A stretch of DNA of 64,000 nucleotides from Herbaspirillum sp. meg3 (GCF_002257565.1 NZ_CP022736.1:558001-622000); one strand, 5' to 3'. Shown: positions 45,581-55,030, counted from the first letter of the stretch. Numbers and translations: made by a program. Notes: a model not told the origin generated them from the sequence alone.

Positions 45581-46127
45581 GCATCATTCTCTTCATTCGG
45601 CATCATTTTTCTCTTTGCTGCTGCACAGCAATGTCGGTCAGACACTGACAACAAATCGGCTGTTTGTCCTGTGGCACTTTGATGCACCGGCGGTGTCCAT
45701 TCAGTAAGGTTTCGGCAGATGAAATCGGCACTGAATCCGGGCGTCATCCCTTTTGCTGCACTGCTTCGTAATGAAAAAACGCGATCGCGCTAAAAGCGTA
45801 TTTCCTACTACATTAGTCGGTTACTTTTCACTACAATTAAGCGGGGCGCGGGTGTACAATCGCCGCCTGATTTTCATAAAAGCAGTGGCTGCGGAACAAG
45901 GTGGAGCAACACCTTGCAGCGCATTTATGAACGGTTTCAGTAAAGACCATGGCTCCCCCGGCCCGCTCGCCTACTCCGCGAGCAGCCACGCAGTCATGAC
46001 CTGACTGCATTCGACAAGACCGCCGTACCACCGGCTGATGGCGTCACCCGCCTCGCCGGCTGCATGCAACGACGATCCTGCCGTGCCAACGAATTCGATT
46101 TAACTTTAGGCATTGGAGGTAGTGTTT
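45581..46127. other. 547-bp region upstream of pckG
   Basis: No convincing gene. It carries a small hairpin TTGCTG/CAGCAA (45615-45631), a GTCAG-ACA-CTGAC inverted repeat (45637-45649), two TACAAT sequences (45832-45837 and 45855-45860) that could be -10 boxes, and a 7-bp stem hairpin CAAGGTG/CACCTTG (45897-45916). This looks like a long regulated pckG leader. Confidence 0.5.
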
Positions 46128-47996
46128 ATGAATCAACCTGTCATGGAAGGCGTCGCAGCAGTGAACGCCCCCGCTTTCGTCAAACACCAAAAACTGATCA
46201 ACTGGGTCACTGAGATCGCCGCGCTGACCAAGCCGGAAAGCATCTACTGGTGCGACGGTTCGCAGGAAGAGTACGACCGCCTGTGCGCTGAAATGGTCGC
46301 CGCCGGCACCATGAAAAAGCTGAATCAGGAAAAGCGTCCTAACAGCTACCTGGCCTGCTCCGATCCGTCGGACGTGGCGCGTGTGGAGGATCGTACCTTT
46401 ATCTGTTCCAAGAACAAGGAAGACGCCGGCCCAACCAACAACTGGACCGACCCCGCCGAAATGCGCACGACCCTCAACGGTCTGTTTGCCGGCAGCATGC
46501 GCGGCCGCACTTTGTATGTCGTACCGTTTTCGATGGGGCCGCTTGGTTCGCCGATCGCGCACATTGGTGTCGAGTTGTCGGATTCGCCTTACGTTGCCGT
46601 GAACATGCGCATCATGACCCGCATGGGCAAGGCCGTGTATGACGTGCTGGGCACCGATGGTGACTTCGTGCCATGCGTACACACCGTCGGCGCGCCACTG
46701 CAACCCGGTGAGAAAGATGTCGCCTGGCCTTGCAACGCCACCAAGTACATCGTCCACTATCCAGAGACCCGCGAAATCTGGTCCTATGGTTCCGGCTACG
46801 GCGGCAATGCGCTGCTGGGCAAGAAATGCTTCGCGCTGCGTATCGCCTCGACCATGGGCCGCGATCAGGGCTGGCTGGCAGAACACATGCTGATCCTCGG
46901 TGTGGAATCGCCCGAAGGTAAAAAGCACTACGTCGCGGCAGCCTTCCCATCGGCGTGCGGCAAGACCAACTTTGCGATGCTGATTCCGCCGAAGTCGTTC
47001 GACGGCTGGAAAGTCACCACCATCGGTGACGATATTGCATGGATCAAACCAGGTGAAGACGGTCGCTTGTACGCGATCAATCCGGAAGCAGGTTATTTCG
47101 GCGTTGCCCCGGGCACCAACGAAAAAACCAATTTCAACTGCATGGCATCGCTGCGCGCCAACACCATCTTCACCAATGTCGCGCTGACCGACGACGGCGA
47201 TGTCTGGTGGGAAGGCATGACTTCGGTCCCGCCCGCGCATCTGCTTGACTGGCAAGGCAAGGACTGGACACCGGAAATCGCTAAGGAAACCGGCCGCAAG
47301 GCTGCCCATCCGAACGCGCGCTTCACCGTCGCCGCGACACAAAATCCTGTGATCGACGCTGCATGGGATGACCCGGCAGGCGTGCCGATTTCGGCCTTCA
47401 TCTTCGGCGGCCGCCGTTCGACGACCGTACCGCTGGTGACCGAGGCACGCAATTGGGTGGAAGGCGTCTACATGGCCGCGACCATGGGCTCCGAAACCAC
47501 CGCCGCCGCCGTTGGTCAACAAGGCGTGGTGCGTCGCGATCCGTTTGCGATGCTGCCGTTCGCCGGTTACAACATGAGCGATTACTTCCAGCACTGGCTG
47601 AACCTGGGTCGCAAGATCGCCGCCTCGCCGGCTGAACTGCCGAAGATCTACTGCGTCAACTGGTTCCGTACCGATGCAGACGGCAAGTTCGTCTGGCCTG
47701 GCTTCGGCGACAACATGCGCGTGCTGAAGTGGATGCTGGAACGCATCGAAGATCCGCAGGGTGTGCGCGTTGGCGGTACACCGCATATCTTCGGCGTATC
47801 GCCACGTTACGAAGATCTGCAATGGGACGGCATCGACTTCACGCCGGAACAGTTCGCCATGATCACCTCGATCGACAAGGCGGCCTGGGCCAAGGAAGTT
47901 GAGTTGCACACCGAGTTGTTCGACAAGCTGAAGCACAACTTGCCGAAGGAACTGGTTGAAGTGAAAGTGGCGCTGGAGAAGAAGCTGGCAGCCTGA
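46128..47996 (+). CDS. pckG: Phosphoenolpyruvate carboxykinase (GTP)
   Basis: 622 residues from ATG 46128 with TTGGAGG upstream. Active-site motifs of GTP-dependent PEPCK are present: the kinase-1 loop with reactive Cys FPSACGKTNFAML near 285, GDDIAWIK, the NPEAGYFGVAPGTN segment, and FGGRRSTTVPLV. The enzyme converts oxaloacetate and GTP to phosphoenolpyruvate, GDP and CO2 and opens gluconeogenesis from organic acids, which fits a carboxylate-using organism. Single gene with a long leader and a terminator. Confidence 0.97.
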   Translation: MNQPVMEGVAAVNAPAFVKHQKLINWVTEIAALTKPESIYWCDGSQEEYDRLCAEMVAAGTMKKLNQEKRPNSYLACSDPSDVARVEDRTFICSKNKEDAGPTNNWTDPAEMRTTLNGLFAGSMRGRTLYVVPFSMGPLGSPIAHIGVELSDSPYVAVNMRIMTRMGKAVYDVLGTDGDFVPCVHTVGAPLQPGEKDVAWPCNATKYIVHYPETREIWSYGSGYGGNALLGKKCFALRIASTMGRDQGWLAEHMLILGVESPEGKKHYVAAAFPSACGKTNFAMLIPPKSFDGWKVTTIGDDIAWIKPGEDGRLYAINPEAGYFGVAPGTNEKTNFNCMASLRANTIFTNVALTDDGDVWWEGMTSVPPAHLLDWQGKDWTPEIAKETGRKAAHPNARFTVAATQNPVIDAAWDDPAGVPISAFIFGGRRSTTVPLVTEARNWVEGVYMAATMGSETTAAAVGQQGVVRRDPFAMLPFAGYNMSDYFQHWLNLGRKIAASPAELPKIYCVNWFRTDADGKFVWPGFGDNMRVLKWMLERIEDPQGVRVGGTPHIFGVSPRYEDLQWDGIDFTPEQFAMITSIDKAAWAKEVELHTELFDKLKHNLPKELVEVKVALEKKLAA

Positions 47997-48033
47997 TGGG
48001 CTTCAGTGATCTGACCGCTGCACACTGTTAAGG

Positions 48034-48069
48034 AAAACGGCTGCCGACGATGTCGGTGGCCGTTTTTTT
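48034..48069 (+). terminator. Rho-independent terminator after pckG
   Basis: ACGGC/GCCGT outer stem with an inner CCGAC-GAT-GTCGG stem, then TTTTTTT. Its right edge touches the stop codon of the convergent thioesterase gene. Confidence 0.88.
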
Positions 48070-48508
48070 ATGCCGGCAAGATAGTCTGCAGCACGCTGCG
48101 CATGTGATCCGGCACCTTCACCGGGCGACGCGTTGCTGCGTCCACATAGACGTGAATGAAATGGCCTTGTGCTGCCGCCGTTGCGTCGTTCTCGCGAAAA
48201 ATCCCCACCTCATAGCGCACGCTGGAGTTGCCGATACTGGCAACGCGTACGCCCACATGCACCGTATCCGGAAAGCTGACCGGCGCAAAATAATTGCAAT
48301 GCGTTTCAATGACCAGGCCGATGACCTCGCCGTTGGGGATATCCAGCGCTTGTTTTTCCATGAGGAAATGATTCACTGCGGTATCGAACCAGCTGTAGTA
48401 GACGACATTGTTGACGTGGCCGTAGACGTCGTTGTCCATCCAGCGCGTCTGGAGCGGGTGGAAGTGGGGATAATCGGCGCGGCTGGTTGCGGTCGGTTTG
48501 TTCATCAT
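48068..48508 (-). CDS. Acyl-CoA thioesterase (hotdog, YbgC/FadM type)
   Basis: 146 residues. The catalytic segment LQTRWMDNDVYGHVNNVVYYSWFDTA has the Asp and the GHVNN loop of the 4-hydroxybenzoyl-CoA thioesterase group. FRENDATAAAQGHFIHVYVD completes the hotdog fold. It hydrolyses acyl-CoA; the substrate chain is unknown. The gene is convergent with pckG and shares its terminator region. Confidence 0.9.
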   Translation of the reverse strand: MMNKPTATSRADYPHFHPLQTRWMDNDVYGHVNNVVYYSWFDTAVNHFLMEKQALDIPNGEVIGLVIETHCNYFAPVSFPDTVHVGVRVASIGNSSVRYEVGIFRENDATAAAQGHFIHVYVDAATRRPVKVPDHMRSVLQTILPA

Positions 48509-48752
48509 CTTGTCGTTAGCCCTGTCTTTGCCCTCGGTATCGGACTCGTCACACGCGTGTTGCCGTGCTGAAGTAATATTGCGGCGGGAACGAAGCTCGT
48601 TTCCCGATTTCTACTGAACGGCAAGTCAGCAGTGTAAGCGATCGCCTTTGGCGGCGCAGCAGGGAGGGCAGAGCTGGTTGTTTCTGACGGCTTCGTGCCC
48701 ATATGCGTCTTATCCCTTGTTACACGCAGAATGCCGCTTCATACGAATGTCG

Positions 48753-48789
48753 ATAGTCAAATGCAATCGAAAGTATTAAACAAATAAAT
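48753..48789 (+). promoter_or_regulatory. Candidate OxyR-binding site upstream of ahpC
   Basis: Four tetramers spaced by 7 nt match the OxyR pattern to a degree: ATAG (48753), CAAT (48764), ATTA (48775), AAAT (48786). The match is 4/4, 3/4, 2/4, 2/4. The block abuts the -35 box, the usual place for OxyR activation. Peroxide control of ahpC is well known in Proteobacteria. Confidence 0.45.
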
Positions 48790-48818
48790 TTGATTAATAT
48801 ATAGAGGCGCTTTACTAT
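48790..48818 (+). promoter_or_regulatory. Probable ahpC promoter
   Basis: TTGATT at 48790-48795 and TACTAT at 48813-48818 with a 17-bp spacer, 39 bp before the ahpC ATG. Confidence 0.6.
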
Positions 48819-48857
48819 CTCTTCACTCTCTTTCAACCCCTAAGTAAAGGAAATGCA

Positions 48858-49421
48858 ATGTCCCTGATCAATACGACAATCAAGCCATTCAAAGCAACTG
48901 CTTACCACGACGGTAAATTCGTCGACATCACCGAAGCAAGCCTGAAGGGCAAGTGGTCCGTGTTCGTGTTCTACCCAGCTGACTTTACTTTCGTCTGCCC
49001 GACAGAACTGGAAGACCTGGCCAACAACTACGCTGAATTCAAAAAAATGGGCGTTGAAATCTACGGCGTGTCGACCGACACCCATTTCGCGCACAAGGCA
49101 TGGCACGACACGTCGGACGCCATCAAGAAAGTGCAATACCCACTGGTCGGCGACCCAACAACAACACTGGCTCGCAACTTCGAAGTCCTGATCGAAGAAG
49201 AAGGCCTGGCACTGCGCGGTACTTTCGTGATCAACCCAGAAGGTCAGATCAAGGTTCTGGAAATCCATGACAACGGTATCGGCCGCGACGCTTCCGAACT
49301 GCTGCGCAAGGTCAAGGCTGCACAATACGTTGCATCGCACCCAGGCGAAGTTTGCCCAGCGAAGTGGACTGAAGGCGCAGAAACTCTGAAGCCTTCCCTC
49401 GACCTGGTCGGCAAGATCTAA
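48858..49421 (+). CDS. ahpC: Alkyl hydroperoxide reductase subunit C (peroxiredoxin)
   Basis: 187 residues, the same length as E. coli AhpC. The peroxidatic cysteine is in DFTFVCPTE (Cys47) and the resolving cysteine in HPGEVCPAKW (Cys167). It is a typical 2-Cys peroxiredoxin that reduces hydrogen peroxide and organic peroxides in the cytosol, forming decamers. AAAGGAAATGCA precedes the ATG. The recycling partner ahpF follows after 210 bp. Its codon use is more uniform than its neighbours', as in highly expressed genes. Confidence 0.97.
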   Translation: MSLINTTIKPFKATAYHDGKFVDITEASLKGKWSVFVFYPADFTFVCPTELEDLANNYAEFKKMGVEIYGVSTDTHFAHKAWHDTSDAIKKVQYPLVGDPTTTLARNFEVLIEEEGLALRGTFVINPEGQIKVLEIHDNGIGRDASELLRKVKAAQYVASHPGEVCPAKWTEGAETLKPSLDLVGKI

Positions 49422-49532
49422 TTTAAATCGCCGATTAAGCTACTGCGCGGCCTGATTTCAAACCGCTCGGTACGCTTACTCAACGATTTAACGTCGTAGA
49501 TAAGAAGTAAAGAAGCAAACACTGAAGTACCA

Positions 49533-49592
49533 GTCCGGGCTCGGCGCAAGCAACGCCGCAGAGCTCACGAGGCCGAGCGGCGGAGTCCGGAC
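49533..49592 (+). other. Hairpin in the ahpC-ahpF spacer
   Basis: GTCCGG...GCTCGGC pairs with GCCGAGC...CCGGAC with an asymmetric bulge, ending 39 nt before the ahpF start. There is no T-run. It is likely an mRNA-processing or stabilising element setting a high ahpC to ahpF ratio. Confidence 0.5.
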
Positions 49593-49631
49593 AATATTGA
49601 AATCTCACATCAGAGGAAAGTGGAAATCACC

Positions 49632-51227
49632 ATGTTGGATGCCAATCTCAAAGCCCAATTAAAAGCCTACCTGGAAAAGGTCACGCAGCCTATCGAGATC
49701 GTCGCGTCGCTGGATGATGGCGCCAAGTCTCGTGAGTTGCAGGAGCTGCTGCAGGAAATCGTCACGCTGTCCGAGCGCATTACGCTCGTAGAACGCAACG
49801 ATCACGCCGTACGCAAGCCGTCCTTTTCATTGAATCGCCCCGGTACCGATATCAGCGTGCAGTTCGCCGGTATCCCGATGGGCCACGAATTTACGTCGCT
49901 GGTGCTGGCGCTGCTGCAAGTCGGCGGCCACCCAATCAAACTCGACGACAAGGTGATCGAGCAAATCCGCAATCTGGATGGCGATTACACCTTTGAAACC
50001 TATATTTCGCTGACCTGCCAGAACTGCCCGGAAGTCGTGCAGGCGCTGAACGTGATGTCGATCATTAACCCACGCATCCGTTCGGTGACCGTTGACGGCG
50101 CGCTGTTCCAGGACGAAGTCGAGAAGCGCCAGATCATGGCCGTGCCGACCGTCTACATGAACGGTGAAGTGTTCGGCCAGGGCCGTACCGGCGTGGAAGA
50201 GATCCTCGCCAAGCTCGACACCGGCGCCGCAGCGCGCAAGGGTGAAGAGCTGAGCGCCAAGGAAGCCTACGACGTGCTGATCGTCGGCGGTGGCCCGGCA
50301 GGTGCCGCAGCTGCGATTTATGCAGCACGCAAAGGCATCCGCACCGGTGTGGTTGCAGAACGTTTCGGCGGCCAGGTGCTGGACACGCTGGCGATTGAAA
50401 ACTTCGTCTCCGTCAAGGAAACCGAAGGCCCCCAATTCGCCACCGCGCTGGAACAGCACGTCCGTAGCTACGACGTCGATATCATGAACACGCAACGCGC
50501 CGAAGCACTGGTGCCGGGTAACGGTCTGATCGAAGTCAAGCTGGCCAACGGCGGCGTCCTCAAGGGCAAGACCGTGATCCTCTCGACCGGTGCACGCTGG
50601 CGCGAAGTCAACGTGCCGGGCGAGCGCGAATACCGCAATCACGGTGTCGCTTACTGTCCGCACTGCGACGGTCCGTTGTTCAAGGGCAAGCGCGTGTCTG
50701 TCATCGGCGGCGGCAACTCCGGCGTGGAAGCGGCAATCGACCTGGCCGGCATCGTCAGCCACGTTACGCTGCTGGAATTCGCCGCGGAACTGAAAGCCGA
50801 TGCCGTGCTGGTGCGCAAGCTGAAGAGCCTGCCTAACGTCACCATCGTGACCTCGGCGCAAACCACCGAGATCACCGGCGACGGCAAGAAGGTCAACGGT
50901 ATCAGCTACAAGGAACGCGTCAGCGGTGAAGTGAAGCATGTCGAACTGGAAGGTGTTTTCGTCCAGATCGGTCTGGTGCCGAACACCGAATGGCTCAAGG
51001 GTACGGTTGCTCTGTCCAAGCACGGCGAAATTGAAATCGACGCCAAGGGCCAGACTTCGATTCCTGGCGTGTTCGCAGCAGGCGACGTGACAACGGTGCC
51101 GTACAAGCAGATCGTGATCGCTGTTGGTGAAGGCTCCAAAGCAGCGCTGAGCGCTTTCGATCACCTGATCCGCACTTCGGCTCCCGAAGAAGCACCGGTT
51201 GCAGCAAAAGAAGCTGTCGCAGCCTGA
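49632..51227 (+). CDS. ahpF: Alkyl hydroperoxide reductase subunit F
   Basis: 531 residues from ATG 49632 (E. coli 521). The N-terminal tandem thioredoxin-fold domain holds the CQNC pair at 129-132, at the same positions as in E. coli. The flavoprotein part has the FAD site VLIVGGGPAGAAAAIYAARKG, the redox pair in YCPHCDG and the NAD(P) site VIGGGNSGVEAAIDLAG, ending with FAAGDVTTVPYKQI. It passes electrons from NADH to AhpC. An in-frame GTG at 49620 is also possible as start. Confidence 0.97.
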   Translation: MLDANLKAQLKAYLEKVTQPIEIVASLDDGAKSRELQELLQEIVTLSERITLVERNDHAVRKPSFSLNRPGTDISVQFAGIPMGHEFTSLVLALLQVGGHPIKLDDKVIEQIRNLDGDYTFETYISLTCQNCPEVVQALNVMSIINPRIRSVTVDGALFQDEVEKRQIMAVPTVYMNGEVFGQGRTGVEEILAKLDTGAAARKGEELSAKEAYDVLIVGGGPAGAAAAIYAARKGIRTGVVAERFGGQVLDTLAIENFVSVKETEGPQFATALEQHVRSYDVDIMNTQRAEALVPGNGLIEVKLANGGVLKGKTVILSTGARWREVNVPGEREYRNHGVAYCPHCDGPLFKGKRVSVIGGGNSGVEAAIDLAGIVSHVTLLEFAAELKADAVLVRKLKSLPNVTIVTSAQTTEITGDGKKVNGISYKERVSGEVKHVELEGVFVQIGLVPNTEWLKGTVALSKHGEIEIDAKGQTSIPGVFAAGDVTTVPYKQIVIAVGEGSKAALSAFDHLIRTSAPEEAPVAAKEAVAA

Positions 51228-51276
51228 TGCAGCCTGACAGAGAATGAAGTATTCGTTTCAGCAGTAAGCCAAACGT

Positions 51277-51304
51277 AAAAAAGCCACCGTGAGGTGGCTT
51301 TTTT
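51277..51304. terminator. Bidirectional terminator ahpF / D,D-carboxypeptidase
   Basis: AAAAAGCCACC-GTGA-GGTGGCTTTTTT, perfect stem with A and T runs, between convergent genes. Confidence 0.94.
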
Positions 51305-51368
51305 ATTGCGCTGCCGATACTGCGATGAGATCAGATGAAACATCTCACCGCAGCATCGTGCACGGATA

Positions 51369-52529
51369 TTACTTGAACAGCAGGCGCATCGAATCCCAGG
51401 CGCGGCCAAAGATGCCGGCAGGGCCAACGGACTCCAATGCCACCAGCGGCAATTCGGTGACCACCTTGTCGTCGATCATGATCTTCAGGGTGCCGACCTT
51501 GGCGTTTTCCGAAATCGGCGCGATCAGTGGATCGTTACGCTCAACTCGCGGCTTGATCTTGTCGGCCGTGCCCTTCGGTACCGTTACGTAGACATCGCGC
51601 ATGAAACCGATCTTGATCTTGCCTTGCGAACCCTTCCAGACGTCAGGCGTATCGACTGCCTGGCCTTTGCTGTAAAGCTTCACAGCGTCGAAGTTCTGGA
51701 AGCCCCAGTTCAGCAGCTTCTGGCTTTCTTGTGTGCGAACCTGATCGGAGACGGTACCAATGACTACCGAGATCAGACGGCGCTCGCCGTTGGCGACCGG
51801 ACGCTTGGCCGACGTGATCAGCGAGAAGCCGGCGCTTTCCGTGTGGCCGGTCTTCATGCCGTCAACGGTCGGATCGAGCCACAGCAGACGATTGCGGTTC
51901 GGCTGGGTGATGTTGTTGTAGGTGAACTTCTTGACCGAGTAATAGGTTTTGTAAAACTCAGGGAAGTCGTTGATCAGGTTGCGGCACAGGATCGCCAGAT
52001 CACGTGCGGTCGTGTATGTGTCCGGGCTGGGCAAACCATGCGGATTGCTGAAGTGCGTGCCGGTCAGGCCCTGGCGTTGCGCTTCGCGATTCATCAGGAC
52101 GACGAAGGCGTCGGTCGTGCCGGACACGGCTTCGGACAGCGCCACGGCGGCATCGTTGCCTGAGACCGAGATCAGACCGTACAGCAGGTTGTTGATCGAC
52201 ACCGGCTTGTTCGGCTCAATGAACATCTTGGAGCTGCTTGGGTCGACCTTCCACGCATTCACGGAAACATTGATTTCCTGATTCAGGTCGAGGCGCTTGT
52301 CACGTACTGCAGCGAAGGCCAGATAAGCGGTCATCAACTTGACCAGCGAAGCCGGTTCGACGCGCATGTCGGCTTCTTGCGAGGCCATGATCTGGTTGCT
52401 CGATGCATCCAGCAGGAGCCAGGATTTTGCAGCGACACTTGGAGGTGGAAGGGTCTGGGCACTTGCTGCCGAGAAAGTGACCGACAAGGTCAGGGCGGTT
52501 GCGGCAACAGCCGCGAGTAGTTTTTTCAT
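51369..52529 (-). CDS. D-alanyl-D-alanine carboxypeptidase (PBP5/6, DacA/DacC type)
   Basis: 386 residues from ATG 52529. A signal peptide ends at SAASAQ. Penicillin-binding motifs are SLVK (Ser61-Lys64), SGN (123-125) and KTG (226-228). A second beta domain and a terminal amphipathic helix (GIFGRAWDSMRLLFK) attach it to the inner membrane. It trims the terminal D-Ala of peptidoglycan stem peptides. It is preceded by its own promoter region and shares a terminator with ahpF. Confidence 0.94.
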   Translation of the reverse strand: MKKLLAAVAATALTLSVTFSAASAQTLPPPSVAAKSWLLLDASSNQIMASQEADMRVEPASLVKLMTAYLAFAAVRDKRLDLNQEINVSVNAWKVDPSSSKMFIEPNKPVSINNLLYGLISVSGNDAAVALSEAVSGTTDAFVVLMNREAQRQGLTGTHFSNPHGLPSPDTYTTARDLAILCRNLINDFPEFYKTYYSVKKFTYNNITQPNRNRLLWLDPTVDGMKTGHTESAGFSLITSAKRPVANGERRLISVVIGTVSDQVRTQESQKLLNWGFQNFDAVKLYSKGQAVDTPDVWKGSQGKIKIGFMRDVYVTVPKGTADKIKPRVERNDPLIAPISENAKVGTLKIMIDDKVVTELPLVALESVGPAGIFGRAWDSMRLLFK

Positions 52530-52706
52530 CTTCAGGTGTAAAAATGTGTCCCGCCGTACTGCTCGCGGGACTGTCGTTTGAAAAGAGATGAGTGAACATC
52601 GCACCGGGATTATAAACGCCGAGCCTGACAATAAGGCTTTACGGCGTCTGTTTGCTTGCAGTGTCTTCCTGTTTCACGGCTTCGCAGTAGGAGCGTGGGA
52701 CAGGAA

Positions 52707-53342
52707 TCAGTGATGCCACATTTGGACTATCAGGTTCTTGATATGTTGCAATTTTCTGTGAAAAAAGTGATCCGAGCCCGGAATCACGATCACCGGCAGT
52801 TCTTGTGGACGCGCCCAGTCAAGCACAGCGCTGAGCGGAATCGTGTCATCCAGCTCGCCGTGAATCAAAATCGTATTGGCAGGTGCATCCGGCATCGGCC
52901 ACTTGCCGGCGGCCGTGCCGACCAGCGCGAGACGCTCGGCGGGCGTGCCTTCTGCAATCAGACGCTGTTGCAGTTGCGCCTGTACGAAGGTGCCGAACGA
53001 GAAGCCGCCCAGCGCCAGAGGCAGATCGGGATATTGCGTGCGCATGTGTGCGAGCAGCAGCGCCATGTCGTCGGTTTCGCCCTGGCCGTGGTCATGCACG
53101 CCTTCGGATTTGCCGACACCGCGGAAATTCATGCGCACCGTCACATAGCCGAGCGCGAGGAAAGAGCGGGCCAGCGTTTGCGCGACCTTGTTGTCCATGG
53201 TGCCGCCGAACAGCGGATGCGGATGAGCGACCAGCGCCAGGCCGCGCGGTGCGGCGAATTGCTCGGGATCAGGCAGATCCAGCGCGCATTCGAGCTGGCC
53301 GACTGCGCCGGGAATCAGGAACGATTGTGTTTGGGCGTTCAT
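52707..53342 (-). CDS. Alpha/beta hydrolase (YpfH-like)
   Basis: 211 residues. HPHPLFGGTMDNKVAQTLAR near residue 40 and the nucleophile motif GFSFG (Ser about 114) with a likely Asp in HGELDDTIPL and His in GSDHFFHRKL are visible. This set is typical of a small proteobacterial hydrolase group with no signal peptide. Substrate unknown. It lies 32 bp downstream of the ferredoxin gene on the same strand and may share its transcript. Confidence 0.85.
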   Translation of the reverse strand: MNAQTQSFLIPGAVGQLECALDLPDPEQFAAPRGLALVAHPHPLFGGTMDNKVAQTLARSFLALGYVTVRMNFRGVGKSEGVHDHGQGETDDMALLLAHMRTQYPDLPLALGGFSFGTFVQAQLQQRLIAEGTPAERLALVGTAAGKWPMPDAPANTILIHGELDDTIPLSAVLDWARPQELPVIVIPGSDHFFHRKLQHIKNLIVQMWHH

Positions 53343-53373
53343 TGGGTGTGACGTAATGTACGTATTGAGGTGT

Positions 53374-53712
53374 TCAGATTTTCAGGCGATCGACGATCTT
53401 GCCGCCGACGATATGGGAGTCGATGATTTCATCGATGTCTTCGTTGTCGACGAAGGTGTACCAGGTGCCTTGCGGATAGATCACGACGACCGGGCCTTCT
53501 TCGCAGCGTTCCAGGCAGCCTGCCTTGTTGATGCGAACCTTGCCTTCACCGGCCAGACCGAGTTGCTTGATGCGTTTCTTGGCATGTTCTTGTGCGGCTT
53601 GCGCGCCCTTGTCGGCGCAGCAGGTGCGCTCGCCGGGCTTGCGCTGATTCAGGCAAAAGAAGACGTGGTGTTCGTAGAACGGTTTTTCTGGAGTATCTGC
53701 GGTATCTGCCAT
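53374..53712 (-). CDS. Thioredoxin-like [2Fe-2S] ferredoxin
   Basis: 112 residues from ATG 53712. Cysteines in HHVFFCLNQRKPGERTCC and AGCLERCEEGPVVVIYP are arranged as in the thioredoxin-fold 2Fe-2S ferredoxins. The HVFFCLNQR start and the C-terminal YTFVDNEDIDEIIDSHI are family-typical. It is a cytosolic electron carrier; the partner is unknown. It sits between the hydrolase and the VanZ gene, all on the minus strand. Confidence 0.88.
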   Translation of the reverse strand: MADTADTPEKPFYEHHVFFCLNQRKPGERTCCADKGAQAAQEHAKKRIKQLGLAGEGKVRINKAGCLERCEEGPVVVIYPQGTWYTFVDNEDIDEIIDSHIVGGKIVDRLKI

Positions 53713-53767
53713 GTTGATGCTCGGTGGGATGGGCCAAAGCATGCATGATACACCTTGAGGCCGGACC

Positions 53768-55030
53768 TTATTTTGGCGCGGCGGCCTTGCGATGCACCGG
53801 GTGATACAAGAACCACAACGCCAGGAAAGGCCAGAGCACCGAGAGGAATTGCGCGGCGCCGTCGAAATTCAGAAATTTCCCTTGTACCCAGGTCTGCAGC
53901 GTCGAGACAAAATAGGGATTGGCCGGCACCGCATTGGTAGCCAGCAAGCTGAAGATCAGCGCCAGTCCAGCGATGCGGCGTTGTGCAGTAGGCGGGGCGA
54001 ATGACAGCCCGGCCAGCATCAGGCCTCCGATGATCATGCCGCCGGCAGCACCTGGTGTAAACCAGACGAAGGCGTTTTCCGGGGCGAAGAAGAGCGCACA
54101 CGCCAGCGATTTGATAAACACGGCCGCGAGCAGATAGAACGCTGTCAACGCGTTGCGCGGCGCTTGCTTGCGCAGCAGCAGGAGCATGGTCAGTATCGCG
54201 CCGGTCAGGCCGCATGCCGTCACGATGATTTCGGCGAGCCAGTATTGCTCCGCCGTCAATTGCGCGCTATTGGTCCACCAGGTCGCCAGATCGATCGGCG
54301 TATCCAGCAAATCGGACAACAGGCTCGACAGCGGCGGCACCAGATGGCCGAGGCCAAACAGGTGATTCTGCGGATAAATCAGCGCCAGCGGCCACAGTCC
54401 GATCACCACCAATCCGCGGCTGGCTTCGCGTGAGAACCAGCGTCGGCGAAGCTCCAGCAAGCGGCTCTCGCGCAGGAAGTAACGGCCGGTCCATGCACCC
54501 AGCAGCGCGCCGAGCAAGGTGCCGCAGCTATTGGTAATGAGATCGAGATTGGAGGGAATGCGCGTCGGCAGATAGGTCTGCACTCCTTCCATGACGACCG
54601 ACAAGGAGATGCCGGCCATGGTGCTGAGAATCACCGCCCAATAGGAGCGGATGCGCGGGTACAGCGCAAATACGGTGAACGCGCCGAAGGGCGCATAGCC
54701 GACGATGTTGGTCCACAGATCGAAACCTGTCCAGTAATACGGCAGGCGCGCCCACAGATAGTCCCAGGGCTGCAGACCCATGTCGCGCCAGCCGGCAAAC
54801 GGATACCAGCTGGCATACACGATCAGCAGCGTATACATCAGCAGACTGACCCGGGCGAACGATGACGCAACCGGCTTGCTGGGGACGCGTGCTCCGGTTA
54901 CGCCAGTAGTGGGCGTAGCAGCCGCAGCCGGCGTTACCGTAGCTGGCTGGATGGCTGACTGAGGAGATTGTGGAGGTCGGTGCGGGGCGTCCATGCTGGC
55001 GAGGGTACCCGATTTCTTCGTCGCTTGCAT
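53768..55030 (-). CDS. VanZ family membrane protein
   Basis: 420 residues from ATG 55030; ATG 54994 is a possible shorter start, and a TTG at 55039 a longer one. An Ala/Pro/Thr-rich N-terminal tail of about 55 residues precedes several membrane segments. The VanZ core is YTLLIVYASWYPFAGW, LWTNIVGYAPFGAF and SLSVVMEGVQTYLPTRIPSNLDLITNSCG. VanZ proteins are inner-membrane proteins of unclear function, first met in teicoplanin resistance. It is closely divergent from birA, whose ATG is at most 27 bp away. Confidence 0.85.
   Translation of the reverse strand: MQATKKSGTLASMDAPHRPPQSPQSAIQPATVTPAAAATPTTGVTGARVPSKPVASSFARVSLLMYTLLIVYASWYPFAGWRDMGLQPWDYLWARLPYYWTGFDLWTNIVGYAPFGAFTVFALYPRIRSYWAVILSTMAGISLSVVMEGVQTYLPTRIPSNLDLITNSCGTLLGALLGAWTGRYFLRESRLLELRRRWFSREASRGLVVIGLWPLALIYPQNHLFGLGHLVPPLSSLLSDLLDTPIDLATWWTNSAQLTAEQYWLAEIIVTACGLTGAILTMLLLLRKQAPRNALTAFYLLAAVFIKSLACALFFAPENAFVWFTPGAAGGMIIGGLMLAGLSFAPPTAQRRIAGLALIFSLLATNAVPANPYFVSTLQTWVQGKFLNFDGAAQFLSVLWPFLALWFLYHPVHRKAAAPK

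Larger units (their letters stand above)
48509..48857. other. 349-bp divergent region: thioesterase / ahpC
   Basis: It holds the ahpC promoter and a candidate OxyR site (separate entries) at its right end. The left half has no recognised element and only a weak minus-strand frame. Confidence 0.5.

Noticed and set aside
45753..46004. 83-codon plus-strand ORF upstream of pckG
   Set aside because: Overlaps the likely promoter and hairpins of pckG; no product recognised.
46044..47936. 630-codon minus-strand frame antisense to pckG
   Set aside because: A compositional shadow of pckG; no ribosome-binding site or recognisable domain.
48505..48702. 65-codon minus-strand ORF overlapping the thioesterase start as ATGA
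   Set aside because: The overlap imitates coupling, but the product is low-complexity and no ribosome-binding site was seen.
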